Source of the DNA: JAVVHH01 sp963835135
GTDB taxonomy: Bacteria > Pseudomonadota > Alphaproteobacteria > Acetobacterales > Acetobacteraceae
DNA length: 64,000 nucleotides
Direction: 5' to 3'
NCBI GenBank assembly: GCA_963835135.1
Contig: CAWIEF010000006.1
Coordinates: 248,001-312,000 of the forward strand
How positions within the stretch are numbered: position 1 is the stretch's first letter; every line of letters begins with the position of its first letter. Positions 1-8,546 of this stretch are shown piece after piece. The notes under the pieces were generated by a model. That model was not told the origin of the DNA, did no database searches, and saw only the letters and a program-made list of their open reading frames with translations. The position numbers and the translations under genes are program-made.

Positions 1-1014
1 CTTTGCTCCGGCCTCGCCCTGTCCGGCGATGAAGTCGGCATAGGCGATCGTTTCGCACGCGATAAACCCGCGCTCGAAGTCATTATGGATGACTGCCGCG
101 GCCTGGGGCGCCTTGGTGCCGGCGGTGATCGTCCAGGCGCGGGTCTCCTTTGGGCCGACCGTGAAATAGGTGCATAGGCCGAGCAGGCCATACCCGGCGC
201 GGATCACGCGGTCGAGCCCGCTATCGTGCAACCCAAGCCCTTCGAGGAACTCGGCGCGCTCGGCCTCGGCCAGTTGCGCGACTTCGGCCTCGATGGCGGC
301 GGAGACGACGACGGAGGCGGCTCCCTCGGCTACGGCCCGCTCCGCAACCCGGGCCGATTGCGCGTTGCCGATCGCAGCCGCACCTTCCTCGACGTTGCAG
401 ACGTAGAGCACGGGCTTGCTCGTCAGTAGCTGGAGGCCCTTGGCCGCCGGCTCCTGGCCCGCGGGGATGGCCGTGCGCGCCGGTCGTCCAGCCTGCAGCG
501 CGGCGACGATCGGCTCCATCAGTGACACCTGCGCCTGGGCCTCGCGGTCGTTGCCGCGCGCCTTCTTGGTCAGCGCGGGCAGGCGGCGCTCAAGGCTGTC
601 GAGGTCGGCCAGCATCAGCTCGGTCTCGACCGTCTCGGCATCGCGGAGCGGATCGATGCTGCCCTCGACATGGGTGACGTCGGGGTCTTCAAAGCAGCGG
701 AGCACGTGGACGATCGCGTCGACCTCGCGGATGTTGGCGAGGAATTGGTTGCCGAGACCCTCCCCGCGCGAGGCGCCGCGCACGAGTCCGGCGATGTCGA
801 CGAATTCGAGGCTGGTCGGGACGATCTGCTTGGATTTGCCGATCGCCGCCAGCGCCTGAAGCCGTGGGTCCGGCACGGCGACCCGGCCGACATTCGGCTC
901 GATGGTGCAGAACGGATAGTTCGCCGCCTGCGCCGCCACGGTTGCGGTCAGCGCGTTGAACAGGGTCGATTTGCCGACGTTCGGCAGGCCGACGATGCCG
1001 CAGTTGAAACCCAT
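1..1014 (-). CDS. ychF: YchF/OLA1-family ATPase, 3' end cut by window edge
   Basis: This is the Obg-related P-loop ATPase YchF, a cytosolic ribosome-associated protein linked to translation and stress responses. The frame opens with ATG at 1014 and runs off the left edge, giving 338 residues; the family is about 365 residues, so roughly the last 25-30 are missing. Visible motifs are the P-loop GLPNVGKST (residues 9-17), the switch motif DIAGLVRGAS, the G4 variant NVEE (instead of NKxD, the YchF hallmark that favours ATP over GTP), and a C-terminal TGS-type block with HNDFERGFI. It follows pth on the same strand after 2 bp, the common ychF-pth pairing in Alphaproteobacteria, so it is probably co-transcribed with rplY and pth. 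Confidence 0.95.
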   Translation of the reverse strand, partial: MGFNCGIVGLPNVGKSTLFNALTATVAAQAANYPFCTIEPNVGRVAVPDPRLQALAAIGKSKQIVPTSLEFVDIAGLVRGASRGEGLGNQFLANIREVDAIVHVLRCFEDPDVTHVEGSIDPLRDAETVETELMLADLDSLERRLPALTKKARGNDREAQAQVSLMEPIVAALQAGRPARTAIPAGQEPAAKGLQLLTSKPVLYVCNVEEGAAAIGNAQSARVAERAVAEGAASVVVSAAIEAEVAQLAEAERAEFLEGLGLHDSGLDRVIRAGYGLLGLCTYFTVGPKETRAWTITAGTKAPQAAAVIHNDFERGFIACETIAYADFIAGQGEAGAK

Positions 1015-1016
1015 GT

Positions 1017-1592
1017 CTAAATTCCTTCGGTCGCGAGCGCGATCCGGCTCATGAATTCTTCCGGCTTCCCGCTGACCAGCAGTGGAGCCTGATCGGCGAC
1101 GGCGTCGAGCAGGGCTGCCAGCCAAGCCTGGTCGACTTTGGCGAAGTCTCCGAGCACATGACCGGTGACGCGGTCCTTGTGGCCGGGGTGGCCGATGCCA
1201 AGGCGGACCCGCCAATAATCGGGCCTGCCGAGGCAACGGTCCATGCTGCGCAGTCCATTATGGCCGGCCGCACCGCCCCCCAGCTTGACCCGAACCTTGC
1301 CCGGGATGAGATCCAGCTCGTCGTGGAACGCGGTGATGTCGGCGGGCGCGAGCTTGAAGAACGACGCGGCGGCCTGGACGCTTTCGCCCGAGGCGTTCAT
1401 GTAGGTGCCGGGCTTGAGCGCGAGGATCTTCTCGCCGTCGATGATGCCCTCAGCCACGACGCCTTTGAAACGCTGGCGCCATGGGCTGAAACCGTGGCGC
1501 TGCGCGACCCGGTCGACCGCCATGAAGCCGATGTTGTGCCGCTGGCGCGCCATGCCGGGCTCGGGATTACCGAGCCCGACCCAGAGCCTCAT
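1017..1592 (-). CDS. pth: Peptidyl-tRNA hydrolase
   Basis: Pth cleaves the ester bond of peptidyl-tRNAs that drop off ribosomes, recycling tRNA in the cytosol. The 191-residue product matches the usual family length. Family motifs are all present: GLGNPE at the N-terminus, the catalytic histidine in RHNIGF (His19), KPGTYMN, the acidic motif FHDELDL holding the catalytic aspartate, and the GGGAAGHNGLRS loop. It lies 3 bp downstream of rplY and 2 bp upstream of ychF on the same strand, which indicates a three-gene translation operon. Confidence 0.97.
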   Translation of the reverse strand: MRLWVGLGNPEPGMARQRHNIGFMAVDRVAQRHGFSPWRQRFKGVVAEGIIDGEKILALKPGTYMNASGESVQAAASFFKLAPADITAFHDELDLIPGKVRVKLGGGAAGHNGLRSMDRCLGRPDYWRVRLGIGHPGHKDRVTGHVLGDFAKVDQAWLAALLDAVADQAPLLVSGKPEEFMSRIALATEGI

Positions 1593-1595
1593 GCT

Positions 1596-2249
1596 CTACT
1601 TCTTGGCGGCGGCCTTGGCGGGAGCCTTGGTGCCCTTGGCGGGCGCAGCCGCTGCTGCGGCTTCCGGCGCGGCTTCGGCGGACTTGGTCGGCGGCGTGAT
1701 GGTGGCCAACGTGATCTCATCGATCGCGCCAACCGGCTGGACGCCTTCCGTTCCCTTCAGATCGCGCCAGTGCAGCGACGTGTTGATGTCGAGCTGGCTG
1801 ATGTCGGCGGTGAAGAACTCGGGCACCGTCTCAGGGTCGGCCAGCACTTCGATCGCGGGGCGGACGACGTTGAGCAGGCCGCCCCGCTTGATCCCGGGCG
1901 ACGTCGCTTCGCCCTGGAAATGAATTGTGACCGCGATGCGGATCTTCTCTCCGGCGGCAAGCCGCTGGAAATCCACATGGATCGGCTTGTCGGTGACGGG
2001 GTGGAACTGCACTTCGCGCATCAACGCGCTGACGGTGTCGCCGCCGACGCTGAGTTGGTACGGGCGTGAACGCCAGCCGCCGCGATGCAACTCGCGCATG
2101 ATGATGCGCGGGTCGAGCTGGCAGATGGTCGGCGTCTGTTTGGCGCCGTAGATGACGGCGGGAACCATGCCCGCCCGACGAGTTGCGCGTGCCGCCCCCT
2201 TACCGGCTCGCTCGCGCGCCTCGGCCTCGATCGTGGTGACATTGGCCAT
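1596..2249 (-). CDS. rplY: 50S ribosomal protein L25/general stress protein Ctc
   Basis: The product (217 residues) is the long two-domain form of bL25 that binds 5S rRNA in the large subunit. The N-terminal 5S-binding domain carries the family pattern of a glycine/arginine-rich start (GKGAARATRRAG) and VPAVIYG; the C-terminal TL5 domain follows and ends in an Ala/Lys/Pro-rich tail. The ATG at 2249 is chosen over an upstream in-frame ATG at 2375 because it has a clear AGGAGC Shine-Dalgarno sequence and starts the conserved domain directly. It is the first gene of the rplY-pth-ychF block. Confidence 0.95.
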   Translation of the reverse strand: MANVTTIEAEARERAGKGAARATRRAGMVPAVIYGAKQTPTICQLDPRIIMRELHRGGWRSRPYQLSVGGDTVSALMREVQFHPVTDKPIHVDFQRLAAGEKIRIAVTIHFQGEATSPGIKRGGLLNVVRPAIEVLADPETVPEFFTADISQLDINTSLHWRDLKGTEGVQPVGAIDEITLATITPPTKSAEAAPEAAAAAAPAKGTKAPAKAAAKK

Positions 2250-2406
2250 GGGTTGCTCCTGAACACAAAAAGCGCCGGCCTCCAGGGGTGCCTGCGCGGG
2301 CGGTGCTGTAGCCGAATGAGCCATGCAGGGCAACTCCCGCGACGCGTGGGGCTGCATGGCCTTGCGCCGTAACACGTCGGCGAACCTGCTTCGTGAGGAG
2401 ATCGAC

Positions 2407-2718
2407 TTGATAAGAAGGTATTTGTTGGCCGCGACCAGCGTCGTCCTATTGGCCGGAGGCGGTGTCGCTCTGGCGCAGATGCCACCCCACGGTGGTCCCG
2501 GCGGCCCGGATGGCGGGCCGGATCAGCATGGTGAGCGCGGGGGCATGATGCATCGCATGGGTCCGCGTGGCGATGGCGCCGCGTTCTTCCGCTTCCGTCG
2601 CGGGGATACCGAGATGGATATCAAGTGTCCGATGACCGAGAACGTCCAGGCGTGCGTGTCCGCCGCCGGGTCGCTGATGGACAAGGTCAGCGCGATGCAA
2701 CCGCCGAAGGCGCCTTAA
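2407..2718 (+). CDS. Small exported protein of unknown function
   Basis: A 103-residue protein that I do not recognise. The most convincing start is TTG at 2407, preceded by GAGGAG at a 6-base spacing; the frame stays open further upstream but without a ribosome site. From that start there is a textbook Sec signal peptide (two arginines, a run of Leu/Ala/Val/Gly, cleavage near VALA-Q). The mature part is rich in Gly, Pro, His, Met and Asp, followed by an Arg/Phe-rich stretch and a C-terminal segment with two cysteines (KCPMTENVQACV), suggesting a small periplasmic, possibly disulfide- or metal-binding protein. Its 3' end overlaps the convergent glycosyltransferase gene by 32 bp. Confidence 0.7.
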   Translation: MIRRYLLAATSVVLLAGGGVALAQMPPHGGPGGPDGGPDQHGERGGMMHRMGPRGDGAAFFRFRRGDTEMDIKCPMTENVQACVSAAGSLMDKVSAMQPPKAP

Positions 2719-3925
2719 CCTCGTGCAGGGCTGATAGGCAGATCTGCTCGAACCGCTTGGTGACGACCGGCCATCCGAACCGCGTCGCCACCAGGTGGCG
2801 GGCGTCGGTCGAGAGGCGCTGCTGCAGAGCCGGGTCGCCGAGGATGCGCGCAAGAGACGTGGCGAAATCCTCAGCGGTGTCGGCGGCGAGGTAGTTGGCT
2901 CCGTCGGTGACGTCGAGACCTTCGACACCGAGCCGGGTCGAGACGACCGGGCATCCCATCGCCATGGCTTCGAATACCTTGATGCGGGTGCCGCTGCCGA
3001 CCCGGAGCGGAATCGCATACACATGTCCGCTCTCGACGAACGGGCGCACGTCGTCGACGAAGCCAGTGAAGGTCCAGTCGTAGCCGCGGGAGGCGGCGGC
3101 CTCGGTCAGGCGTGCTGGCGGATTGCGGCCGGCGACGATGGCGCGGGCTCTAGGCCGGCGCTGCAGCAACTGCGGCCAGACTTCGTCCATCAGAAACTCG
3201 ATGCCGTCGATGTTCGAACGGGAGTCCATCGACCCGGTGAAAACGATGGTCCCGCCGTCGACGGGTGCGGGGGTGGGGGCGTTGTAGGCGTAGAAGTCGG
3301 TGTCGACCCCGGTCTCGATCGGTTCCACCCCGGTCAGGCCATAGGTCTTCTCCAGGGCCCGTGCGTCCCGCTCGGAAACGGCAATCACCTTCTGGCACCG
3401 GGCGATCGCATCGCCTTCGAAGCGGCGCATCTTACGGGCCTGATCCTGCCAGATGCGACGCATCGGGCCTGTGGCGACGTCTGCATGCCGGGCGAAGATT
3501 TCCGCCTCGACATTATGGGTGAAGATGATCGCAGGGATTGCGAGCCGGGACGGCAGGAGGATCGCCGCGTGCGGGAAGTCGACCAGGATCGCGTCGGCGC
3601 CGTTGGCGAGTTCTGCCGCGACCACCGCGCGGCCTTGGGCCGAGTTGTCGGTGGCGACCGCGACCGGAACCGGGCTCGCCAGCGCGACCACCTTGCGCGG
3701 CGTCGACATCGGCGTTTCAGGCCAGGACACGAACCGGTCGCAGAGACGCTCGGTCTCGGCCGCCCAGCGGCCCGCGTCCGCGGGCGCGGGCGAGAGCAGC
3801 GTGATGTGGAACGCGCCACCTTTCAAATGCCGCAGCGTGTTGGCGGTGCGGATGCGGCCGCCCTGGTCGAGCGGGAAGAGGAACCGGGGCGAAAGAACGA
3901 GAAGCCGAAGCTGCGTCACCAGCAC
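2687..3925 (-). CDS. Glycosyltransferase, GT-B fold (GT4-like)
   Basis: A 412-residue cytosolic glycosyltransferase of the GT-B type. The N-terminal half begins with LLVLSPRFLFPLDQGG, the glycine-rich loop typical of acceptor-side domains, and has a THNVEAEIF motif; the C-terminal half has IVFTGSMDS, then GSGTRIKVFEAMAMGCPVVST, the nucleotide-sugar binding signature of GT4 enzymes. The GTG at 3925 gives this length; a second in-frame GTG at 3919 would make a 4-base GTGA overlap with the stop of the upstream dehydrogenase, so the two genes are translationally coupled either way. Donor and acceptor cannot be read from sequence; pairing with a nucleotide-sugar dehydrogenase suggests a surface polysaccharide. 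Confidence 0.88.
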   Translation of the reverse strand: MLVTQLRLLVLSPRFLFPLDQGGRIRTANTLRHLKGGAFHITLLSPAPADAGRWAAETERLCDRFVSWPETPMSTPRKVVALASPVPVAVATDNSAQGRAVVAAELANGADAILVDFPHAAILLPSRLAIPAIIFTHNVEAEIFARHADVATGPMRRIWQDQARKMRRFEGDAIARCQKVIAVSERDARALEKTYGLTGVEPIETGVDTDFYAYNAPTPAPVDGGTIVFTGSMDSRSNIDGIEFLMDEVWPQLLQRRPRARAIVAGRNPPARLTEAAASRGYDWTFTGFVDDVRPFVESGHVYAIPLRVGSGTRIKVFEAMAMGCPVVSTRLGVEGLDVTDGANYLAADTAEDFATSLARILGDPALQQRLSTDARHLVATRFGWPVVTKRFEQICLSALHEVKAPSAVASR

Positions 3926-5232
3926 AGGCCTTGGTAGGTGATGCCCTTGTGCTCACGCAGTTCGGGGATGCCGGCAAGGTCGAGCACGTGCCGGCCCTCG
4001 AGCGCGGCCAGCAGGTTGGGGCGGTCGGGTTTTGCGATGTGGCCGACGACGACCAGCTTTGCGCCATCCACGGCGTCCTGCGGCTCGGCCGCGAGCAGGC
4101 GCTCCAAATGCGGGATTTCGCGCTCGATATAAGCCCGGTTGCTGCCCGTCAGACGGGCGACCTGCACCGAGCGGTCGAAGATGCTGACGTCGTAACCCTT
4201 GCCGATCAGCTTCTCCGCCAACACGACGAAGGGGCTTTCGCGCAGATCGTCGGTGCCCTGCTTGAAGGCCAGGCCGAACAGGGCGACGCGTTGCCGGCCG
4301 TGCTGGGCGATGGCGTCGAACGTGCGGTCGATCACGGCCTGGTTGCTCGGAAGCACGTTCTTCAAGAACGGCGCCGGTACGTGCGCATGGTCGGCCAGCG
4401 CGAGGAGGCTGCGCATGTCTTTTGGCAGACACGAGCCACCGAAGGCAAAGCCCGGCGTGAGGTAAGCCGGCGAGATATTGAGGATTCGGTCCTCGCAAAA
4501 CAGCCGGTACGCCGCCCGCGCATCCACGCCCATGGCGGCGAGGATCGCGCCGCCTTCATTGGCGAAGGCCAGCTTGACCGCATGATAGGCGTTAGCAAGC
4601 ATCTTCACCGATTCCGACACGCGGAACGGCGCGACATGGACCTCACCACTCACGCCCCTGTAGATTTCCCGCACGGCCGTGGCGTCGTCGCCCGGCGCGG
4701 CGCCGATCAAAGTGTAGGGCGGCGTGTGGAAGTCCTTGACCGAACTACCCTCACGCAGGAATTCCGGGTTGGAGTAGTAGCGGAAACCCTCGCCATGCCG
4801 CTTGCCGGAATGCTGCTCCAATGCAGGAATGACGCGGTCTTCCGCGGTGCCGGGCGGCACGGTCGAGCGCATCACCACGACATGATCGCCGGTCTTGTTC
4901 TTGATCGCCGCACCGATCGTGGCGACGACCTCATCGACTGCCCGCAGGCTGACGCTGCCATCCGGCCCGCTCGGCGTGCCGACCGAGATGAACGACACAT
5001 CGGTTTTCTGCACCGCGTCCGTCACATCCATCGTCGCCGTCAGACGGCCTTGAGCCACGGCGTCGGCGATTAAGGTGTCGATCTCGTCCTCGACGATGGG
5101 CGATTGCCCCCGTTCCAGCATCGCAACCTTGTCCGGCGAAACATCGACGCCGATGATCTCGTGCCCCGCTCGAGCGAGGCAGCCGCACGACACGACACCA
5201 ACGTAACCGATGCCAAAGACCGATATTCTCAT
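3916..5232 (-). CDS. UDP-glucose/GDP-mannose 6-dehydrogenase family, AlgD-like
   Basis: This enzyme oxidises a nucleotide sugar at C6 in two NAD-dependent steps, giving a nucleotide-sugar uronate for polysaccharide synthesis. The 438-residue product has an N-terminal Rossmann motif (FGIGYVGVVSCGCLA), the conserved SVGTPS and NPEFLREG blocks, and the catalytic cysteine in FAFGGSCLPKD. Several features resemble GDP-mannose dehydrogenase AlgD more than UDP-glucose dehydrogenase: TDDLRESPFVVLAE, IFDRSVQVAR and a C-terminal QGLCW (AlgD ends EGICW). Substrate assignment remains inference. It is followed directly by an overlapping glycosyltransferase gene. Confidence 0.92.
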   Translation of the reverse strand: MRISVFGIGYVGVVSCGCLARAGHEIIGVDVSPDKVAMLERGQSPIVEDEIDTLIADAVAQGRLTATMDVTDAVQKTDVSFISVGTPSGPDGSVSLRAVDEVVATIGAAIKNKTGDHVVVMRSTVPPGTAEDRVIPALEQHSGKRHGEGFRYYSNPEFLREGSSVKDFHTPPYTLIGAAPGDDATAVREIYRGVSGEVHVAPFRVSESVKMLANAYHAVKLAFANEGGAILAAMGVDARAAYRLFCEDRILNISPAYLTPGFAFGGSCLPKDMRSLLALADHAHVPAPFLKNVLPSNQAVIDRTFDAIAQHGRQRVALFGLAFKQGTDDLRESPFVVLAEKLIGKGYDVSIFDRSVQVARLTGSNRAYIEREIPHLERLLAAEPQDAVDGAKLVVVGHIAKPDRPNLLAALEGRHVLDLAGIPELREHKGITYQGLCW

Positions 5233-5306
5233 GAGCGCGCGTTAACCCTATCCGGGCCGTTGATACAAGGCCTGGTTGTCAATGCCATGAAAACGGAAAC
5301 TTATGG

Positions 5307-5879
5307 TTAAGGCGACGTGTCGGTTGCAGGAATCAGCGACCAGGGCGCATCACCGGCGCCGGGTTCGCAGAAGAACGGCGTGCCGTTGGCCAAGCGGACG
5401 CCGGGCTCGAGACCCATTGCCGAGCGGAGCGCCCGAAAGACGGCGCCGTGGGCAACGATCAATACTGGGGCGTCCAGCGTCAGCGCCCGATTGACGGCCT
5501 CGACCGCCCGCGCGCGCAGGTCGGCGAAGGCTTCGCCGCCGGCCGGCGTATAGTTCTCGGCGACCCAGTCGTCGAACCACGCCGCCAACATCGGCTTGGC
5601 CTCGTGATCGCCGAAGGAGACCTCCTGCAGTTCCGGGTCGAAGCGGACCGGCTGCCCGATCACGGCGGCGGCGGCTTCGGCCGTTTCCCTGGCGCGCCCG
5701 AGCGGAGATGCCACGATCGTGCGGATGCCGCGCCCTTTCAGCAGTTTTGCAGCCGTGACGGCCTGCGCCTTGCCCACCGCGTTGAGCGGAATGTCGGTCC
5801 GGCCCTGTGCGAGGTTCTGCGCGTTCCAATCCGTCTCGCCGTGACGCAGGTACCAGAAGGCTTGGCGGGTCAGCTGCAT
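5307..5879 (-). CDS. Histidine phosphatase family protein (phosphoglycerate-mutase-like)
   Basis: A 190-residue member of the histidine phosphatase superfamily. The catalytic RHG motif is in WYLRHGETDWN, with the nucleophilic histidine near residue 12, followed by the usual QGRTDIPLN and SPLGRARETAEA blocks; the second catalytic histidine lies in LIVAHGAVFRALR. The physiological substrate cannot be predicted. The ATG at 5879 has a GGAG ribosome site and starts at the family N-terminus; an in-frame upstream ATG (5990) lies inside prs and was rejected. It follows prs by 13 bp and is probably co-transcribed with it. Confidence 0.88.
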   Translation of the reverse strand: MQLTRQAFWYLRHGETDWNAQNLAQGRTDIPLNAVGKAQAVTAAKLLKGRGIRTIVASPLGRARETAEAAAAVIGQPVRFDPELQEVSFGDHEAKPMLAAWFDDWVAENYTPAGGEAFADLRARAVEAVNRALTLDAPVLIVAHGAVFRALRSAMGLEPGVRLANGTPFFCEPGAGDAPWSLIPATDTSP

Positions 5880-5892
5880 GGTCGTTCTCCGC

Positions 5893-6825
5893 CTAATCGA
5901 ACAGCGAACTGACCGAGGTCTCGTCCGAGATGCGCTGCATCGCCTCGGCCAAGATCGGTGCGATGGTGAACACGCGGATGTTGGACGCACTGCGCGCGCT
6001 ATGGGTCGGCATGATGCTGTCCGTCATCGTCAGGCTCTCCATCGTGGAGGACTCGATTTTCGGCACCGCCTCGCCGGACAGGACGCCATGTGTCACATAG
6101 ACGTCGACCGATATCGCGCCGCGTGACTTCAAGGCGAGCGCCGCGTTGATGAGCGTGCCGCCGCTATCGACCATGTCGTCGACGATGACGCAGGATTTGT
6201 CCCGCACGTCGCCGATGACGTTCATCACTTGCGATACGCCCGCCCGCTCGCGCCGCTTATCGATGATGGCGAGGTCGACATCGAGGCGGGAGGCGATCTC
6301 GCGCGCGCGGGGAACCCCGCCCACGTCCGGCGAGACGATCATCAGCTCGCGATTGCCGAAGCGGTCGTGGATGTCTCGGCTGAACAGCGGCGCGGCATAG
6401 AGGTTGTCGACGGGGATGTCGAAGAAACCTTGGATCTGGCCGGAGTGCAAATCCATCGTGAGCACGCGGTTGGCGCCGGCCTCGGTGATCAGGTTGGCCA
6501 CGAGCTTGGCGCTGATGGGCGTGCGCGGTCCGACCTTGCGGTCCTGACGGGCGTATCCGAAATACGGGATCACGGCCGTGATCCGCCGGGCCGATGCGCG
6601 GCGGAGCGCGTCCAGCGTGATCAGCAGCTCCATCAGGTTGTCGTTGGCCGGATACGACGTGCTCTGGATGACGAAGACGTCCTCGCCGCGAACGTTTTCG
6701 AAGATCTCGACGAAGACCTCGTTGTCGGAGAAGCGGCGAATCGCGGCATTGGCGAGCGTCAGGCCGAGCTCCTTGCCGACCGCTTCCGCCAGCGGGCGGT
6801 TGCTGTTGCACGCAACGATCTTCAT
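5893..6825 (-). CDS. prs: Ribose-phosphate pyrophosphokinase (PRPP synthetase)
   Basis: Prs transfers pyrophosphate from ATP to ribose 5-phosphate, making PRPP for purine, pyrimidine, histidine, tryptophan and NAD synthesis. The 310-residue length is standard for class I enzymes. Motifs include the start KIVACNSNRPLAEAV, RFSDNE and the regulatory/ATP loop region near the N-terminus, YFGYARQDRK, the catalytic flexible loop with DKRRER, and the PRPP-binding loop IVDDMVDSGGTL. It heads a short minus-strand transcript with the histidine phosphatase gene. Confidence 0.97.
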   Translation of the reverse strand: MKIVACNSNRPLAEAVGKELGLTLANAAIRRFSDNEVFVEIFENVRGEDVFVIQSTSYPANDNLMELLITLDALRRASARRITAVIPYFGYARQDRKVGPRTPISAKLVANLITEAGANRVLTMDLHSGQIQGFFDIPVDNLYAAPLFSRDIHDRFGNRELMIVSPDVGGVPRAREIASRLDVDLAIIDKRRERAGVSQVMNVIGDVRDKSCVIVDDMVDSGGTLINAALALKSRGAISVDVYVTHGVLSGEAVPKIESSTMESLTMTDSIMPTHSARSASNIRVFTIAPILAEAMQRISDETSVSSLFD

Positions 6826-6903
6826 GGATGGAGGGTCCCCGGGGCGTGGCGTGAACTGGCCGGGGGCGGTGTAGCAACCCGGCCTGTCGATGTCACCCCG
6901 ACG

Positions 6904-7794
6904 TCACTGTTTCGGCCCCGCGTTGCCGGGGTCTGCCCCGACCCGGGGACCAGCGGCGTTGAACAGGACATCCTTGATGCCGCCGGCCGCCTGCTCGGCC
7001 GCGACGACGGCCACGTCCCCCCAGTAGCGGCTGAGCGAGCCGCCCGGAACTTCGTTCAGCTGCACGACCCGGCCGCGCTCGCCGCGCGAATCGTCCACGA
7101 TCCACTGCAGCTCGATCTTCAACTGTCCGCCCGAGCCCGGCGACGTGTGGACCTCGCAGCGGACCCGGTAGTCGGCGCCGGACGCCGTGTCCTGCACCGT
7201 GATGCCATAGTTGCCCAGCTTCTGCTTGATCTGAGCGTCGAGGCTGCGGTTGCCATCGCCCGGCGCGCCGCTGACGCCGGCGACGTAGACCCGGGCGGGC
7301 CGGTTCTGCAAGCTGTTGGGGTCGGCATGCAGCCGCGCCGCCTGGATGCGCGTCAACAGGGCGTCGACTGCCGGCGCTGCCTGGGCCGCGGCGGCTTGCA
7401 GCGTTGGCTCGCCATCATTCGACCACGCGATGGCCGACACCGGCGCACCCTGCGCCTTGCCCTGCGAGGTGCCGGTCGGATCGAGCACCTCATACGTCGG
7501 TACGACCGCTTGCCCGCTCAGCGAGGCAGACAGAACCAGCCGCCAGTCGCCCTTCGTCGCGGGCCCGTAGGAGGCTGGCAGCGACATGTCGGCGAGCGCT
7601 TTCGCCATCGCCTTGGCCCAGGCGGCCCCGGCGGCATCGGTCAGCAGCGATTGGGCTGGCTGCAGCACGGCGAGCCTTGCTGGCGGAGGAGCGGAGAGGA
7701 GGGCCCCCTCGCGCCCGGGATCGCCGAAGAAAGGCTGCGGAAGGCCGCCGCAGCCGGCGAGAAGGCAGAGGAGAACGAACGGAAGGGCGCGCAT
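6904..7794 (-). CDS. Predicted lipoprotein of unknown function
   Basis: A 296-residue protein starting at ATG 7794. It begins with a signal peptide and lipobox (short charged start, LLCLLAGC), so it should be lipid-anchored in the envelope. The rest has no motif that I can name; it contains an Ala/Gln-rich middle and a C-terminal part with several short beta-like segments (RVYVAGVSGAPGDG, YRVRCEVH, LKIELQWIVDD). It is 11 bp downstream of pgeF on the same strand and probably belongs to the lgt-midA-pgeF transcript. The frame stays open far upstream, but that part is antisense or out of frame to pgeF and is not coding. Confidence 0.75.
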   Translation of the reverse strand: MRALPFVLLCLLAGCGGLPQPFFGDPGREGALLSAPPPARLAVLQPAQSLLTDAAGAAWAKAMAKALADMSLPASYGPATKGDWRLVLSASLSGQAVVPTYEVLDPTGTSQGKAQGAPVSAIAWSNDGEPTLQAAAAQAAPAVDALLTRIQAARLHADPNSLQNRPARVYVAGVSGAPGDGNRSLDAQIKQKLGNYGITVQDTASGADYRVRCEVHTSPGSGGQLKIELQWIVDDSRGERGRVVQLNEVPGGSLSRYWGDVAVVAAEQAAGGIKDVLFNAAGPRVGADPGNAGPKQ

Positions 7795-7805
7795 ATCGGG
7801 CGTGC

Positions 7806-8546
7806 CTATAACATGATCGCGCTGATCTGGTGCCCGATGGGCCCGCTCGCTTCGAGGGTGCGGCGGCGATGGCTGAAGAAGCGGTCGGGCTCGGCGGCGG
7901 TATCGGCCTGGATCACGTCCACCGCCGAAAGGCCGGCGAGGCGAGCGGCGCAGTAGCCGGCCAGGTCGAACTGCCAGTGGCCAGGACGGGCGTCGGCGAA
8001 GAAGCGAGCATCGTCCGGGGCGCGGGCGAGCACGGCATCGCGGAGGTCGGCCCGAACCTCGTAGCTCGGTTGACGGATCGAGGGGCCGATGGCGGCGGCG
8101 ATGTGCCTTGCGCCAAGATCCCGCATGGCGCGCACCGTCGCCTCGAGCACGCCGGCCAACGCGCCACGCCATCCAGCATGCACCGCGCCGATCACCCCGG
8201 CGCCGCGATCCTCGAGGAGCACCGGGGTGCAGTCCGCGGTGACGATGCCGAGCGCGATCCCGGGCCGGGCAGTGACCAGCGCGTCGGCACGGGGGCCGCT
8301 GCCGGTGGGCCAGGGCTCGCTCACGGTGGCGACGTCGGGACCGTGGACCTGGGTCGCGCCCAGCAGGTGCGTCGCGCCGAGCGTGGCGGCGACGGCGGCG
8401 CGATTGGCGGCGACATGAGCCGGGTCGTCGGCGCTGGAGACGCTGCAGTTGAGGCTGGCATACGGGCCGGTGCTGACGCCGCCGCGGCGGGTGAAGAAGC
8501 CGTGGCGCGCGGAGAGCGCCGGGCTCTGCAGGTATTCTGGGCTCAT
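7806..8546 (-). CDS. pgeF: Multicopper polyphenol oxidase/LACC1 family, YfiH-like purine nucleoside enzyme
   Basis: The 246-residue product belongs to the YfiH/LACC1 family. E. coli YfiH (PgeF) is reported to act in peptidoglycan quality control, and family members are zinc-dependent purine nucleoside-processing enzymes. The metal and active-site signatures are clear: TQVHGPDV, TADCTPVLL with the cysteine ligand, and the HAGWRGALAG histidine motif; GFFTRRGGVSTGPY at the N-terminus is also typical. It overlaps the upstream MidA-type methyltransferase gene by 4 bp (ATGA), indicating translational coupling. Confidence 0.92.
   Translation of the reverse strand: MSPEYLQSPALSARHGFFTRRGGVSTGPYASLNCSVSSADDPAHVAANRAAVAATLGATHLLGATQVHGPDVATVSEPWPTGSGPRADALVTARPGIALGIVTADCTPVLLEDRGAGVIGAVHAGWRGALAGVLEATVRAMRDLGARHIAAAIGPSIRQPSYEVRADLRDAVLARAPDDARFFADARPGHWQFDLAGYCAARLAGLSAVDVIQADTAAEPDRFFSHRRRTLEASGPIGHQISAIML

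Noticed and set aside
6229..7956. 575-residue plus-strand open frame
   Set aside because: It runs antisense to prs and the lipoprotein gene, is Arg/Asp/His/Ala-rich without motifs, and arises from high GC codon bias in the real minus-strand genes.
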